Positions 8,748 to 17,325 of a stretch of 64,000 bases of DNA are shown here, piece by piece (within the stretch, counting starts at the first letter, position 1; every line of letters begins with the position of its first letter). A model generated the notes under the pieces. The model did not search any database. It was not told the origin of the DNA and worked only from the letters and a program-made list of their open reading frames with translations. Origin of the DNA: an uncultured Roseivirga sp. (lineage in GTDB: Bacteria; Bacteroidota; Bacteroidia; Cytophagales; Cyclobacteriaceae); the NCBI GenBank assembly GCA_947493005.1, contig CANLOY010000003.1, positions 62,001 to 126,000 of the forward strand. Reading direction: 5' to 3'. The translations under genes were made by a program, and so were the position numbers.

Positions 8748-9530
8748 ATGAATAGTTTCTACAAGCTGTTTTCTAAAGTTATTAATAGATTGTTTAGGAA
8801 ACGGTTACATGTTGTAATCAAAGACAATCTTGCCTATGCAAGAGACAATCTGTTTACATACAATCAAACTCCTTTTTTGGATGATCCGAAGTTCATTAAG
8901 GCATATAATAAAGGTAAAGCAACAGATAAGGACAGGTTTTTAAAAGGAGTTGATTTAGAATGGCGTATACATACGCTATGTTGGGCTGCTGAATATGCTC
9001 AACACTTGAAAGGTGATTTTCTTGAATTTGGAGTACGAACCGGATTCTTTTCTTCCAGTATTACCGATTTCATCTCCTTCGAGAACCAAGATAGAAAGTT
9101 CATACTAGTAGATAGTTTCAGTGGAGTTATCCCAGATCTGTTGAGCGAAAGTGAAGTTGAAAGAGAAAAATATGGCCTGAAACCTGATCAATTATGGAGT
9201 GAAGTCTATCAGGATGTTTTGAACCTATATTCCTCAATGGACAATATAGAGGTGATTAGAGGTGTTGTACCAAATATTCTCTCAAAACTTAAGGTTGATA
9301 ACATAGCCTTTGTATCACTGGACTTAAATAGCGCACAACCTGAAAAGGCAGTGCTGGACTTTGTATGGGATAAACTTATACCAGGAGGAATAATAGTACT
9401 TGATGACTATGGATACCCAGGTTTTGAGGAACAACAAAAAGTCCATGATGAGTTTGCCAAAGCACATAACACTAGTGTATTTTGCCTTCCTACTTGCCAA
9501 GGGCTAATTATTAAACCACAAACACCTTGA
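8748..9530 (+). CDS. TylF/MycF-type SAM-dependent O-methyltransferase
   Basis: 260 residues. It shows the TylF/macrocin O-methyltransferase layout: DFLEFGVRTGFFSSS (SAM-binding glycine loop), FILVDSFSGVIPD, then IAFVSLDLNSAQPEKAVL and GGIIVLDDYGYPGF near the C-terminus. In TylF/MycF, three Asp residues bind Mg2+ near a sugar hydroxyl. Here the LDDYG pair is intact, but the residue after LDL is Asn where many relatives have Asp. The likely role is O-methylation of a sugar in the nearby glycan. It is first in a run of three methyltransferases and a flippase. The start is ATG, and the gene is divergent from the PIG-L-like gene. Confidence 0.82.
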   Translation: MNSFYKLFSKVINRLFRKRLHVVIKDNLAYARDNLFTYNQTPFLDDPKFIKAYNKGKATDKDRFLKGVDLEWRIHTLCWAAEYAQHLKGDFLEFGVRTGFFSSSITDFISFENQDRKFILVDSFSGVIPDLLSESEVEREKYGLKPDQLWSEVYQDVLNLYSSMDNIEVIRGVVPNILSKLKVDNIAFVSLDLNSAQPEKAVLDFVWDKLIPGGIIVLDDYGYPGFEEQQKVHDEFAKAHNTSVFCLPTCQGLIIKPQTP

Positions 9531-9535
9531 ATAAA

Positions 9536-10303
9536 ATGAAGTTTACAGGAGAGCGTCTTACAACTCACGTAAATGAATACTATACCTATGAACACTTACA
9601 TAGGTACTATTTAGCAATGGATTTTGTGAAGTCCAAAGATGTGCTTGATATTGCCTCAGGTGAAGGCTATGGTTGCTCCTTAATGTCTTCAAATGCACAA
9701 AGTGTTACAGGTGTGGATATTGAAGAAGAAGCCATTGAACATGCTATAAAAAGCTACAAAAAAGATAATCTTAGATTTATCAAGGGTGATATTCGCTTCA
9801 TTCCTCTTCCTGATAGTTCGTTTGATGTGATTACGTGTTTTGAAACTATTGAACACATTCAGGAACACAGTCAGGCAATGAAAGAATTAAAAAGGGTCTT
9901 AAAGCCTGATGGTATTCTCTTAATCTCGACTCCCGATAGTGAAAGTAATCATCACTTAGCTTCACGAGGAAGAAACCCTTATCATCCATTGGAATTGAAT
10001 ATGCAGAGTTTTTCTGCGCTCCTGGAGGACTCTTTCCAAGAGATAAATTTCCTGTTTCAAAAAACCATTAATGCTTCATTAATAGTAGATGATAAAAACC
10101 AATCTATAGGTTTAAGTGAATATAGGGGGGATTTCAAGGAATACAACCTTTATGAACCCAATCAAGATGCTCAGTATTTTATAGCTGTTTGCTCAGATAA
10201 TGAACTAGATAATAAGCCTAAATCCAGCTTATTAACTTACCCTGACACACGTAAGAACATTCTTGAAAAGGTGATTTTCAAACTTAAAAACAGATTCAAA
10301 TAA
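9536..10303 (+). CDS. Class I SAM-dependent methyltransferase
   Basis: 255 residues from ATG 9536. A TTG at 9527 overlapping the previous stop is in frame, but MKFTGERL is a common opening for this family, so ATG is preferred. Motif I is VLDIASGEGYGCS, followed by VTGVDIEEEAIEHA, the acidic-loop-to-strand segment DVITCFETIEHI and the post-I GILLISTPDS, matching Methyltransf_11/UbiE-type enzymes. Homologues with this start often sit in polysaccharide loci and methylate sugars or chain ends. The gap to the TylF-type gene is 5 bp and the next methyltransferase begins 5 bp after this gene's stop, so one transcript is likely. Confidence 0.85.
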   Translation: MKFTGERLTTHVNEYYTYEHLHRYYLAMDFVKSKDVLDIASGEGYGCSLMSSNAQSVTGVDIEEEAIEHAIKSYKKDNLRFIKGDIRFIPLPDSSFDVITCFETIEHIQEHSQAMKELKRVLKPDGILLISTPDSESNHHLASRGRNPYHPLELNMQSFSALLEDSFQEINFLFQKTINASLIVDDKNQSIGLSEYRGDFKEYNLYEPNQDAQYFIAVCSDNELDNKPKSSLLTYPDTRKNILEKVIFKLKNRFK

Positions 10304-10308
10304 CTTCC

Positions 10309-10968
10309 ATGGATATACTTAAAAACAGATTCAGAACGAAACAAAGTTTCGAAAGTAAATTCCAAACTGATTTGGATTCTATTAATAAGGCACACCACCA
10401 CATCACTTATAGAGGCATTTCAATGCTTAAATGTCCTTTTGACTTAGTTTCCTACCAGATGATAGTTTCAGAAGTTAAACCTGACCTTATCATCGAAATA
10501 GGCACCAACAAAGGAGGTTCTGCACTCTATTTTGCCGATCTGTTGAAAGCTATTGGTAATGGCAAAATACACTCCATCGATCTTAAACAAACTGGGCTTG
10601 TAGATGAAGTCCTAAACTGCTCTAATATAAAGCTTTTTGAAGGCGGCTGGCAGAACTACGCGCCCTCTGAGGCCGATGGGTTCAATAGAATTTTGATAAT
10701 TGATGATGGCTCACATACCTATGATGATGTTAAGTTAGCTTTTGACAAGTTTAATCACCTTGTTTCCAAAGGCTCTTATTATATTATTGAGGATGGAATT
10801 TTAGATCAGCTGAATATAAATAAGAAGAAATTCAAAGGCGGCCCCGTAAAAGCAGTGAAAGAGATACTATCACAATATGATCAGTTTACAGTGGATCAAA
10901 AGTGGATTAACTTCTTTGGGCAAAATGCTACCTTCAACATTATGGGCTACTTAAAACGTAAGCTTTGA
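10309..10968 (+). CDS. CmcI-type methyltransferase
   Basis: 219 residues. Typical CmcI (cephalosporin hydroxylase / rhamnosyl O-methyltransferase-like) text: LIIEIGTNKGGSALYFAD for SAM binding, IHSIDL, and ILIIDDGSHTYDDV with the metal-binding Asp pair and His, then YYIIEDG. Family members are Mg2+-dependent O-methyltransferases, many acting on sugars. It is third of three consecutive methyltransferase genes with tiny gaps, followed by the flippase at 10991. The most reasonable role is methylation of a glycan before export. Regiochemistry cannot be read from sequence. Confidence 0.85.
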   Translation: MDILKNRFRTKQSFESKFQTDLDSINKAHHHITYRGISMLKCPFDLVSYQMIVSEVKPDLIIEIGTNKGGSALYFADLLKAIGNGKIHSIDLKQTGLVDEVLNCSNIKLFEGGWQNYAPSEADGFNRILIIDDGSHTYDDVKLAFDKFNHLVSKGSYYIIEDGILDQLNINKKKFKGGPVKAVKEILSQYDQFTVDQKWINFFGQNATFNIMGYLKRKL

Positions 10969-10990
10969 TTGAGAATTGAATAATTGATCT

Positions 10991-12241
10991 TTGAAAAAAA
11001 ACAGCACCTTCTTCTTACCAGAAAAGAATATAAGTAAGAATGCCTGGATATACTCGTTAGGCACTTACTCAAGCAAGATCATATCCCTTATTATATTCCC
11101 GATCATTGCAGTTGAACTAGGTTTTGAAGACACTGGAAAGTATGACCTGGTAATTTCAACTGTTGCTATTCTCGGACCCATTTTCTCATTACAAATTGGT
11201 GATGCAGCCTATCGGTGGCTTAGTGAGTCAAGCGAAAAACAAAAAAGTATTGGCTTTACTACCAGTACGTTGATTTTGCTTGTAATGGTTGTTCTTTTAA
11301 GCATAGTCACTCTGTTTGTTCAACTAATTCAACCGATACCATTTCTCTTCATTGGCTATTTAATACTGGTAAGCCATATGTTGCTCAATACCATGATGCA
11401 AATTTTACGAGGTAATGGACAGATTAAGCTGTATACATCAGCAATGATTGTTAGGTCCATCACATTCACTCTAGGAGAATTGTGGGCTGTATTCTATTCA
11501 GAGAACAAACTCCAAAACGTACTAATTGCATTTGCGGTAGCCAATTTCCTATCCCTTTTCATATGCGTATCAAAAGGGTTTAAAAGGAAACAGTTTTCAT
11601 TACAAGAGGCTAACAAGGTTAACTTTAAACGAGTTTTGAAATATGCCTACCCAATGGTGTTCAATGCACTAAGCTGGGTGTTGCTTATAAATGTAAACAA
11701 GTACATTATTTCATCGAGGCTTGACTACGAGATGAATGGTGTTTTTGCCGTAGCCGAAAAACTGGCGTCACCGATCTTCTTTCTTGGTATCTTTTACTTT
11801 TTCTCTGCGCAAGATCATTACTTGGGCAAAGCGAATTTTCAACAACTATCGAAGGACTTTAATCAACTCATAAAAAATATCAGTCTATTGACCAGTTTCG
11901 GAGTGGTAACGCTAATAGCAGGTGCTTACCTCCTACTACCTATTTTCTTTCCTGATTTGGAAGATAGTATTATCTATTTGCCCCTCTTGGCTATAGCCAA
12001 CTTAATAATGATAATATCTGTATACCTGAGTATTCCATATACATATCAAAAAGAATCATTACAGCAAGCCATTAGCACTTTGACAGGCATAGTTATTACT
12101 ATACTTCTTTCTTTTTTATTGATTCAGTATTGGGGGTTAACGGGTGTTTGTATTGCCATACTTATAGGAGCACTTTTAACCTTAGGCATCAGACTAAAGC
12201 ATAATAATGCTTTTTTTAAAGCACATGTAAACAGCACTTAA
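10991..12241 (+). CDS. Wzx-type polysaccharide flippase (MOP superfamily)
   Basis: 416 residues with about twelve hydrophobic segments across the whole length. The N-terminus (NAWIYSLGTYSSKIISLIIF) is typical of the polysaccharide_synt/MurJ-MATE-like flippase family. The start is TTG, 22 bp after the CmcI-type gene; no ATG lies before the first helix. It would move undecaprenyl-linked oligosaccharide across the inner membrane. No Wzy polymerase or WaaL-type ligase is recognisable in the window, so polymerisation or ligation must be encoded elsewhere. It converges with the GT2 gene, with 2 bp between stops. Confidence 0.85.
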   Translation: MKKNSTFFLPEKNISKNAWIYSLGTYSSKIISLIIFPIIAVELGFEDTGKYDLVISTVAILGPIFSLQIGDAAYRWLSESSEKQKSIGFTTSTLILLVMVVLLSIVTLFVQLIQPIPFLFIGYLILVSHMLLNTMMQILRGNGQIKLYTSAMIVRSITFTLGELWAVFYSENKLQNVLIAFAVANFLSLFICVSKGFKRKQFSLQEANKVNFKRVLKYAYPMVFNALSWVLLINVNKYIISSRLDYEMNGVFAVAEKLASPIFFLGIFYFFSAQDHYLGKANFQQLSKDFNQLIKNISLLTSFGVVTLIAGAYLLLPIFFPDLEDSIIYLPLLAIANLIMIISVYLSIPYTYQKESLQQAISTLTGIVITILLSFLLIQYWGLTGVCIAILIGALLTLGIRLKHNNAFFKAHVNST

Positions 12242-12243
12242 AC

Positions 12244-13215
12244 TCAAGACAACTTTGAGCTTTTTAACGGCTTATAACTATTGATTCTCTTGCCATACCG
12301 AAATATCCTCAAGTAGTCTTTTGACATAGGGTTTGCATCTTTCAAGTGGGTTCGCAATAAACCTCTTACTGGTTTACTTAGAAAAGGAATTATTAACCAG
12401 ATCAATACCCCTCGAATAACTCGTTGAGCATAATAAAGTGTGAAGCCTGTTTTACCATGTAGTTTTAAGACCATAAGTCCGCTTGACAAATACATCTGAT
12501 TTCGTATTGCTATACTTTCCGAGGCTCTATGCGAGGAATGTACTATATAGCTTTCTGAAAAGAAATATGATTTTTTTCCAACATTGTTGAGTCTCCTACA
12601 AATATCTATTTCTTCGCTGTATAAGAAGAAGTCTTCATCAAAACTCTCTTCCAAGAATAATTGTCTTGGTGCTAGAAGAAATGAGCCATGCACAGCATAG
12701 GTATAATGAGAGCTTTCGTGTAAGTCAATCACTTTCTTTGACTCATTAAATATTTGCTTTGAATTAAAGCGAGCTCTTTTCCACGGAACATGAATAAATG
12801 GAAAGACAGGTAAATCAGACCGGGGCACACTGCAATATTGAAAACTTCCGTCCTCATAAAGGTGCTTACAAGTAAGTAAACCTGTTGATTCAGAATCTAG
12901 TTTTTTATATGCTTCAAGACATTTAGAGATGGTATCCTCTTCAAAGTAAGTATCTGGATTAAGTAGAAGTACGTAATCTGTTTTAGCAGCTTTAATTCCA
13001 GTATTGCAAGCCTTTCCAAAACCTAAGTTTTGAGGTGCGTCAATAACCTCCAGATTCTCATACTGGCTCTCAAGTGATGATAAATCTTCATCTGGAGAAT
13101 TATTCACTACAATTACTTCATAGGGAATAGAAGTAAAACTGGCTAATGAGGCCATCGAATTGTTGAGTTCTTCTCTAGAATAATAGTTTACATAAATAAC
13201 TGTTAATTCGGTCAC
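12244..13215 (-). CDS. GT2 family glycosyltransferase (WbbL/rhamnosyltransferase-like)
   Basis: 323 residues from a GTG start. GT-A fold signs are TVIYVNYYSREEL at the N-terminus, VIVVNNSPDED, the segment QNLGFGKACNTGI and a DxD-like NPDTYF after VLLL. These are followed by FFLYSEEIDICRR, the ED-type catalytic region of WbbL-like rhamnosyltransferases. A C-terminal stretch of about 60 residues includes a hydrophobic, possibly membrane-associated segment (VLIWLIIPFL). It adds one sugar to the lipid-linked glycan in the cytoplasm. It is oriented against the flippase, with a 2-bp gap between stop codons. Confidence 0.85.
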   Translation of the reverse strand: MTELTVIYVNYYSREELNNSMASLASFTSIPYEVIVVNNSPDEDLSSLESQYENLEVIDAPQNLGFGKACNTGIKAAKTDYVLLLNPDTYFEEDTISKCLEAYKKLDSESTGLLTCKHLYEDGSFQYCSVPRSDLPVFPFIHVPWKRARFNSKQIFNESKKVIDLHESSHYTYAVHGSFLLAPRQLFLEESFDEDFFLYSEEIDICRRLNNVGKKSYFFSESYIVHSSHRASESIAIRNQMYLSSGLMVLKLHGKTGFTLYYAQRVIRGVLIWLIIPFLSKPVRGLLRTHLKDANPMSKDYLRIFRYGKRINSYKPLKSSKLS

Positions 13216-13391
13216 TGAAGCACTTTAAAGAGTCCAAATCAACGAAATATTTTTCAGATGACAAGACTTACCTTTAAATGACATATTTTGTTTTCTAGCA
13301 TGTATTTAGGCACTTCAGATAATACTTCCCTTTTAAGTCCTAACGAGTACTAATATTCCCTATCATTGCACTTTTATAATTCAGGCTAAGA

Positions 13392-14501
13392 ATGACAAAC
13401 GGCCATGGCTCAACACCCAAACAATTGGTTGTTGTACATATGAGAAATGACTTAAGTGGTAGTACCCGCGTACTCGCACAGGCTGTCGAAGCACTTTGTG
13501 CTCAAGAAGTCAACATCGTTCTTTATACTGCTACAATAGATTATGAAGGTTTTTTGTCTGATTTACCAAATCAAGTAGAAATCCGTTCCATTCCTTACAA
13601 AAGAAGAAACAGGCGTTGGAGAACCTTCTTTTCATACCTTTATGTACAGGTATGGTTATTCTTTTCTCTTTTAAAATATATACTTAAACCAACCAAGATT
13701 TATATTAATACCGTACTTCCATTTGGAGCTGCCTTTGCGGGCATTTTAATGCGAAAGAAGGTCATTTATCATATCCATGAAGTTTCTTTGGCTCCTGCGC
13801 CTATCTTACTTAAAAAGTGGCTCTTTTTTGTAGTTAGGCTAACAGCTCATAAAGTGATCTTTGTATCCGAATTTCTCAAAGAGCAAATGAGTTTTAGCCG
13901 TACTGAAAAAGTAGTGATTCATAATTGTATTTCTGAATCGTTTACTGAAAATGCAGAAGAGATATCTCATGCTACTGACAAGGAATTTAGGGTACTAATG
14001 ATCTGTTCCTTGGCTGAATACAAAGGCGTACCTGAATTTATTGAATTAGCCAAGGCAATGTCAGGTTTTAAATTTGACTTAGTACTTAATGCAACACTAT
14101 CAGAAATTAAACTTGTTCTTGGTAAAGCAGAATTGCCAAATAATCTAAACGTGTACCCGGCCCAAAAGAAAGTAGAGCATTTCTATAAAGAAGCTTCCGT
14201 TTTACTCAATCTTTCAGATACTCAAAAGCATATTGAAACTTTCGGCATGACAGTATTGGAAGGAATGAATTATGGTTTACCGTGCATAGTCCCTCCTGTT
14301 GGTGGTGTTTTAGAATTGATTGACGATGGAGTTAATGGTTATTGTATTGACAGCAAGAACCTCAGTCAAATTATTGACGCGATTGAAGAACTCAGAGTTG
14401 ACACGAGGTTATATAGCAGCCTATCCGTCCAGGCCAAAAAAAAGGCTGAGTTATTTAATTCTGATCTTTTTGAAAAAGCTATAGTAGAGTCGCTCTTATG
14501 A
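13392..14501 (+). CDS. GT4 family glycosyltransferase
   Basis: 369 residues. The N-terminal domain has VVHMRNDLSGSTRVLAQAVE and VIYHIHEVSLAP. The donor domain has VIHNCISESF, LMICSLAEYKGVPEFIELA and the nucleotide-sugar motif ETFGMTVLEGMNYGLPCIV, which contains the full E-x7-E motif. It is a standard retaining GT-B enzyme, likely the last sugar-transfer gene of the locus. It is separated from the divergent GT2 gene by 176 bp that probably holds promoters for both. A weak A/T hairpin follows its stop. Confidence 0.87.
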   Translation: MTNGHGSTPKQLVVVHMRNDLSGSTRVLAQAVEALCAQEVNIVLYTATIDYEGFLSDLPNQVEIRSIPYKRRNRRWRTFFSYLYVQVWLFFSLLKYILKPTKIYINTVLPFGAAFAGILMRKKVIYHIHEVSLAPAPILLKKWLFFVVRLTAHKVIFVSEFLKEQMSFSRTEKVVIHNCISESFTENAEEISHATDKEFRVLMICSLAEYKGVPEFIELAKAMSGFKFDLVLNATLSEIKLVLGKAELPNNLNVYPAQKKVEHFYKEASVLLNLSDTQKHIETFGMTVLEGMNYGLPCIVPPVGGVLELIDDGVNGYCIDSKNLSQIIDAIEELRVDTRLYSSLSVQAKKKAELFNSDLFEKAIVESLL

Positions 14502-14516
14502 TAATGTTTCAATTTT

Positions 14517-14532
14517 AAACAATATGTTGTTT
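14517..14532 (+). terminator. Weak hairpin after the GT4 gene
   Basis: AAACAA, loop TATG and TTGTTT form a perfect 6-bp stem 16 bp after the GT4 stop, followed by GACTTTT. The stem is A/T-rich and the T-run short, so it may be only a weak terminator. Confidence 0.25.
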
Positions 14533-14621
14533 GACTTTTGAAAACAAGATGTAACACTATATGTTTTAGCGTAACTTTCTTTAACTTTTAACCAGTTGGA
14601 TTACCATACTTTTTTAAGGCA

Positions 14622-16154
14622 ATGAACTCATCTAAAACAACCATTAAGTTAATCCTCTTATTGCAACTGATCATTCTTCTGTATGCCTGTGATGAACCTA
14701 AAGAGCAAGAAATCAGGCCTAACATTCTTTGGGTAATGCTGGAAGATACCGCACCACTTATGAGTGCATATGGTACTGACATAATTTCTACTCCAAATAT
14801 TGACAAACTAGCCGAGAATGGAGTTTTATTCACTAATGCTTTCATGCCTGCTCCCGTATGCTCTCCAAGCCGGTCGAGTATGATTACTGGAGTCATGTCT
14901 ACTAGTTTAGGCGTGCATAACCACCATAGTTCACGTACTCCGGAATCGTTAATCGAATTACCTGATCATGTAAAAACTATCCCCGAAGTATTTAAAAAAG
15001 CAGGTTACTTCACTTTCAACAACGGAAAAGACGACTACAACTTTAGCTATGACAGATTGAATTTGTATAGTCAGGATTATATGCAACATGCATTATATGG
15101 AAAAAGAGGCGTTAACCTTGAATTTTCAGAAGTTAAAAATCACAAGCCATTTTTCGGACAGATACAGTTGATGGGGGGTAAAGAAATCTTCTCATCTTCA
15201 TTTAAAGAAAGAGTGGAAAGACCAGTTGACCGAAGTCAAATTAAGCTTCCTCCCTACCTCCCCAATCACCCTGATATTATAGAGGAATATGCCAATCATT
15301 TAGATGCTATTCAAATTACTGATAGAAGAGTCGGAAAACTTATTAGCGATCTAAGAGATAATGATTTGTTAGATAATACGATTGTATTCTTCTTTTCTGA
15401 TCATGGTATGAGGCTAACCAGGAACAAACAGTTTCTATATGATGGAGGACTGCGTGTTCCATTGATCATGGCCGATTTTAGAAAAGCAAAAAAGACTGAT
15501 TTTAACGTCAGCAATGAACAACTCGTTAGTGGTATTGACTTGGGGCCTACTTCATTAGCACTGGCAAACATACCTATACCTGAATACATGGAAGGTAAAA
15601 ACATATTCAGTATGGATGATGAGCCTAGGCAATATGTCATATCGACTAGAGATCGATGCGATTTTACAATTGACAGAATTCGATCAGTTCGATCAAAAAG
15701 GTTTAAATACATCAGAAACTTCATGACAGACAGGCCTTATACCCAACCTACTTACATGAATGTGGATGGCGTTAAGTTTGTTAAAGTGATGGAGCAGTTA
15801 AATTCTGAAGGAAAGCTGAATGATGTTCAAAGGATATTCTTCTCAGAGACGCGTCCAAAGGAAGAATTATACGATCTTGAGAATGACCCTTTTGAACTAA
15901 ATAATCTTGCAGAACACCCTGAATATCAGCAAACATTAGCAAAGTACGCAGGCGTTTTGAACAAGTGGATAGCTGAAACAGATGACAAAGGACAATATCC
16001 CGAAAACGAAGAAGGGCTTAAACTGATGCTTGGTATCTGGGGTGACCATGCTGTTAACCCGGAATATGAACAACTTCGAAAGAAATATCCTGATCTGGCA
16101 GGTTCTCAATTTCCACTTAAAAATAGTGGATGGAAGAAAGTGATTAATCAATAG
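14622..16154 (+). CDS. Exported lipoprotein sulfatase (S1 family)
   Basis: 510 residues. A lipoprotein signal ends in LLYAC (Cys23). The sulfatase core opens with ILWVMLEDTAP (metal Asp) and has CSPSRSSMITG, the Cys-type formylglycine motif with Cys80 and Arg84. FFFSDHGMRL supplies the second metal pair (Asp-His) and VPLIMAD is a conserved strand. This layout resembles heparan N-sulfatase-like S1 enzymes. The Cys must be oxidised by a sulfatase-maturating enzyme, and none is seen in the window. It cleaves sulfate from a polysaccharide at the cell surface or in the periplasm. It converges with the 3-keto-glycoside gene run, suggesting joint use of a sulfated glycan; this link is inferred. Confidence 0.9.
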   Translation: MNSSKTTIKLILLLQLIILLYACDEPKEQEIRPNILWVMLEDTAPLMSAYGTDIISTPNIDKLAENGVLFTNAFMPAPVCSPSRSSMITGVMSTSLGVHNHHSSRTPESLIELPDHVKTIPEVFKKAGYFTFNNGKDDYNFSYDRLNLYSQDYMQHALYGKRGVNLEFSEVKNHKPFFGQIQLMGGKEIFSSSFKERVERPVDRSQIKLPPYLPNHPDIIEEYANHLDAIQITDRRVGKLISDLRDNDLLDNTIVFFFSDHGMRLTRNKQFLYDGGLRVPLIMADFRKAKKTDFNVSNEQLVSGIDLGPTSLALANIPIPEYMEGKNIFSMDDEPRQYVISTRDRCDFTIDRIRSVRSKRFKYIRNFMTDRPYTQPTYMNVDGVKFVKVMEQLNSEGKLNDVQRIFFSETRPKEELYDLENDPFELNNLAEHPEYQQTLAKYAGVLNKWIAETDDKGQYPENEEGLKLMLGIWGDHAVNPEYEQLRKKYPDLAGSQFPLKNSGWKKVINQ

Positions 16155-16169
16155 ATTTGAATAACCAGC

Positions 16170-17309
16170 CTAGTTTGTAAGCTCATATTGAACATTGGGA
16201 TAGAAATCCTTATAAACTATTCCAAAAATCGCTTCACCCGGAAGATTCTTAATCAAATTATATCTGGTGATCAACCTGGTTTCTTTCACAGGACATAAAT
16301 CCCACGCAAGTCCCAACATAGAAAGACTATTGACAAATAACAGGGCCTGTTCGTGAGATGATAGCTGTGCCCTAAGAATTTTAGCGTAGAAATACTTCTC
16401 TTCCTTGTTCAGAAGAGATTGTTGATCTATGAAAGTAAACGTTTGATACAAATGCCTGAAGTAGTACCCCAGCTTATATTGGTGACCGGCATAAAACTTC
16501 TCATAGTCCGAATCATACATGTTTTCCTCAACAACTTGTATTAACTCCCTGCTAAGCCCGTTATCAAGTTTTTCGCTGTTTCTAAGTCTGCGAATTAGCT
16601 CAAATGCATTAACTCTTGATGACTTACTGCTCAGTTTCATTACTTTCTCCCACTTTGGAAAGTAATCACTTTCAAGGCGAGGTTTCATAGCAATAAACTC
16701 CAGTATACGTTCTATAAATTGTGGTTTATACTTACCTTCTAACAGACTTTTTATGGTTTGACGCCCATCTGCATTAACACCATAAAATGTAATCAAGTAT
16801 GCAGTATTAATTTTGGCAAGCTCAAGAAGATTAATGTCAGGATTGGTTTGAGAAAGCTTTTGCTGAAAGCTTTGAAGATAGCTTTGTGTGTAAACTTGCT
16901 CTATCTTTCGTTTGCTGAATACAGTTATCAAGTCTTCCTTACACTTTAAGACCTCCATAAAGATGTCTCTAAGCTCTTTTCTCCCACTTGAGTTATTACC
17001 TTCCTCTAATTCCTTAACATTCTCTCTGTGAAGTCTCAGTAGGTCAAAAAACTTGCTTTCAAACCGTTCTTTCTGTGTGGACTTGTTTTGGTCATTGAGT
17101 GTTAAAACTAGTATCAGGAAGCCTGCAAACGAAAACATGGTTCCAACTACTCCACCAATGAAATTACCAACGTGAGAAGTGTCATTTAGAAGTATTGGAC
17201 CATCACCAAAAACATTGTAATTATGCGACAGGCGATAGAAGAAATATCCACTTACAAGTAAACCCATTACTACGGTTATCGCAGCAATGGATTTTAAAAG
17301 TCTTCGCAT
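16170..17309 (-). CDS. Putative phage abortive infection protein (putAbiC-like)
   Basis: 379 residues. Two N-terminal helices (about residues 7-27 and 48-70) are joined by a short loop containing HVGNFIGGVVGTMFSF. They are followed by a cytoplasmic alpha-helical domain with FESKFFDLLRLHRENV and, later, YYFRHLYQTFTFID. These segments and their order match the putAbiC family (Pfam 'Putative phage abortive infection protein'), known mainly from family resemblance to lactococcal Abi proteins. It starts 16 bp after the stop of the Gfo/Idh gene at 17326 on the same strand, so it may share that operon's transcript, which is unusual company. Defence function is a family-based guess. Confidence 0.72.
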   Translation of the reverse strand: MRRLLKSIAAITVVMGLLVSGYFFYRLSHNYNVFGDGPILLNDTSHVGNFIGGVVGTMFSFAGFLILVLTLNDQNKSTQKERFESKFFDLLRLHRENVKELEEGNNSSGRKELRDIFMEVLKCKEDLITVFSKRKIEQVYTQSYLQSFQQKLSQTNPDINLLELAKINTAYLITFYGVNADGRQTIKSLLEGKYKPQFIERILEFIAMKPRLESDYFPKWEKVMKLSSKSSRVNAFELIRRLRNSEKLDNGLSRELIQVVEENMYDSDYEKFYAGHQYKLGYYFRHLYQTFTFIDQQSLLNKEEKYFYAKILRAQLSSHEQALLFVNSLSMLGLAWDLCPVKETRLITRYNLIKNLPGEAIFGIVYKDFYPNVQYELTN

Positions 17310-17325
17310 TAGTTACAAGAATAAT

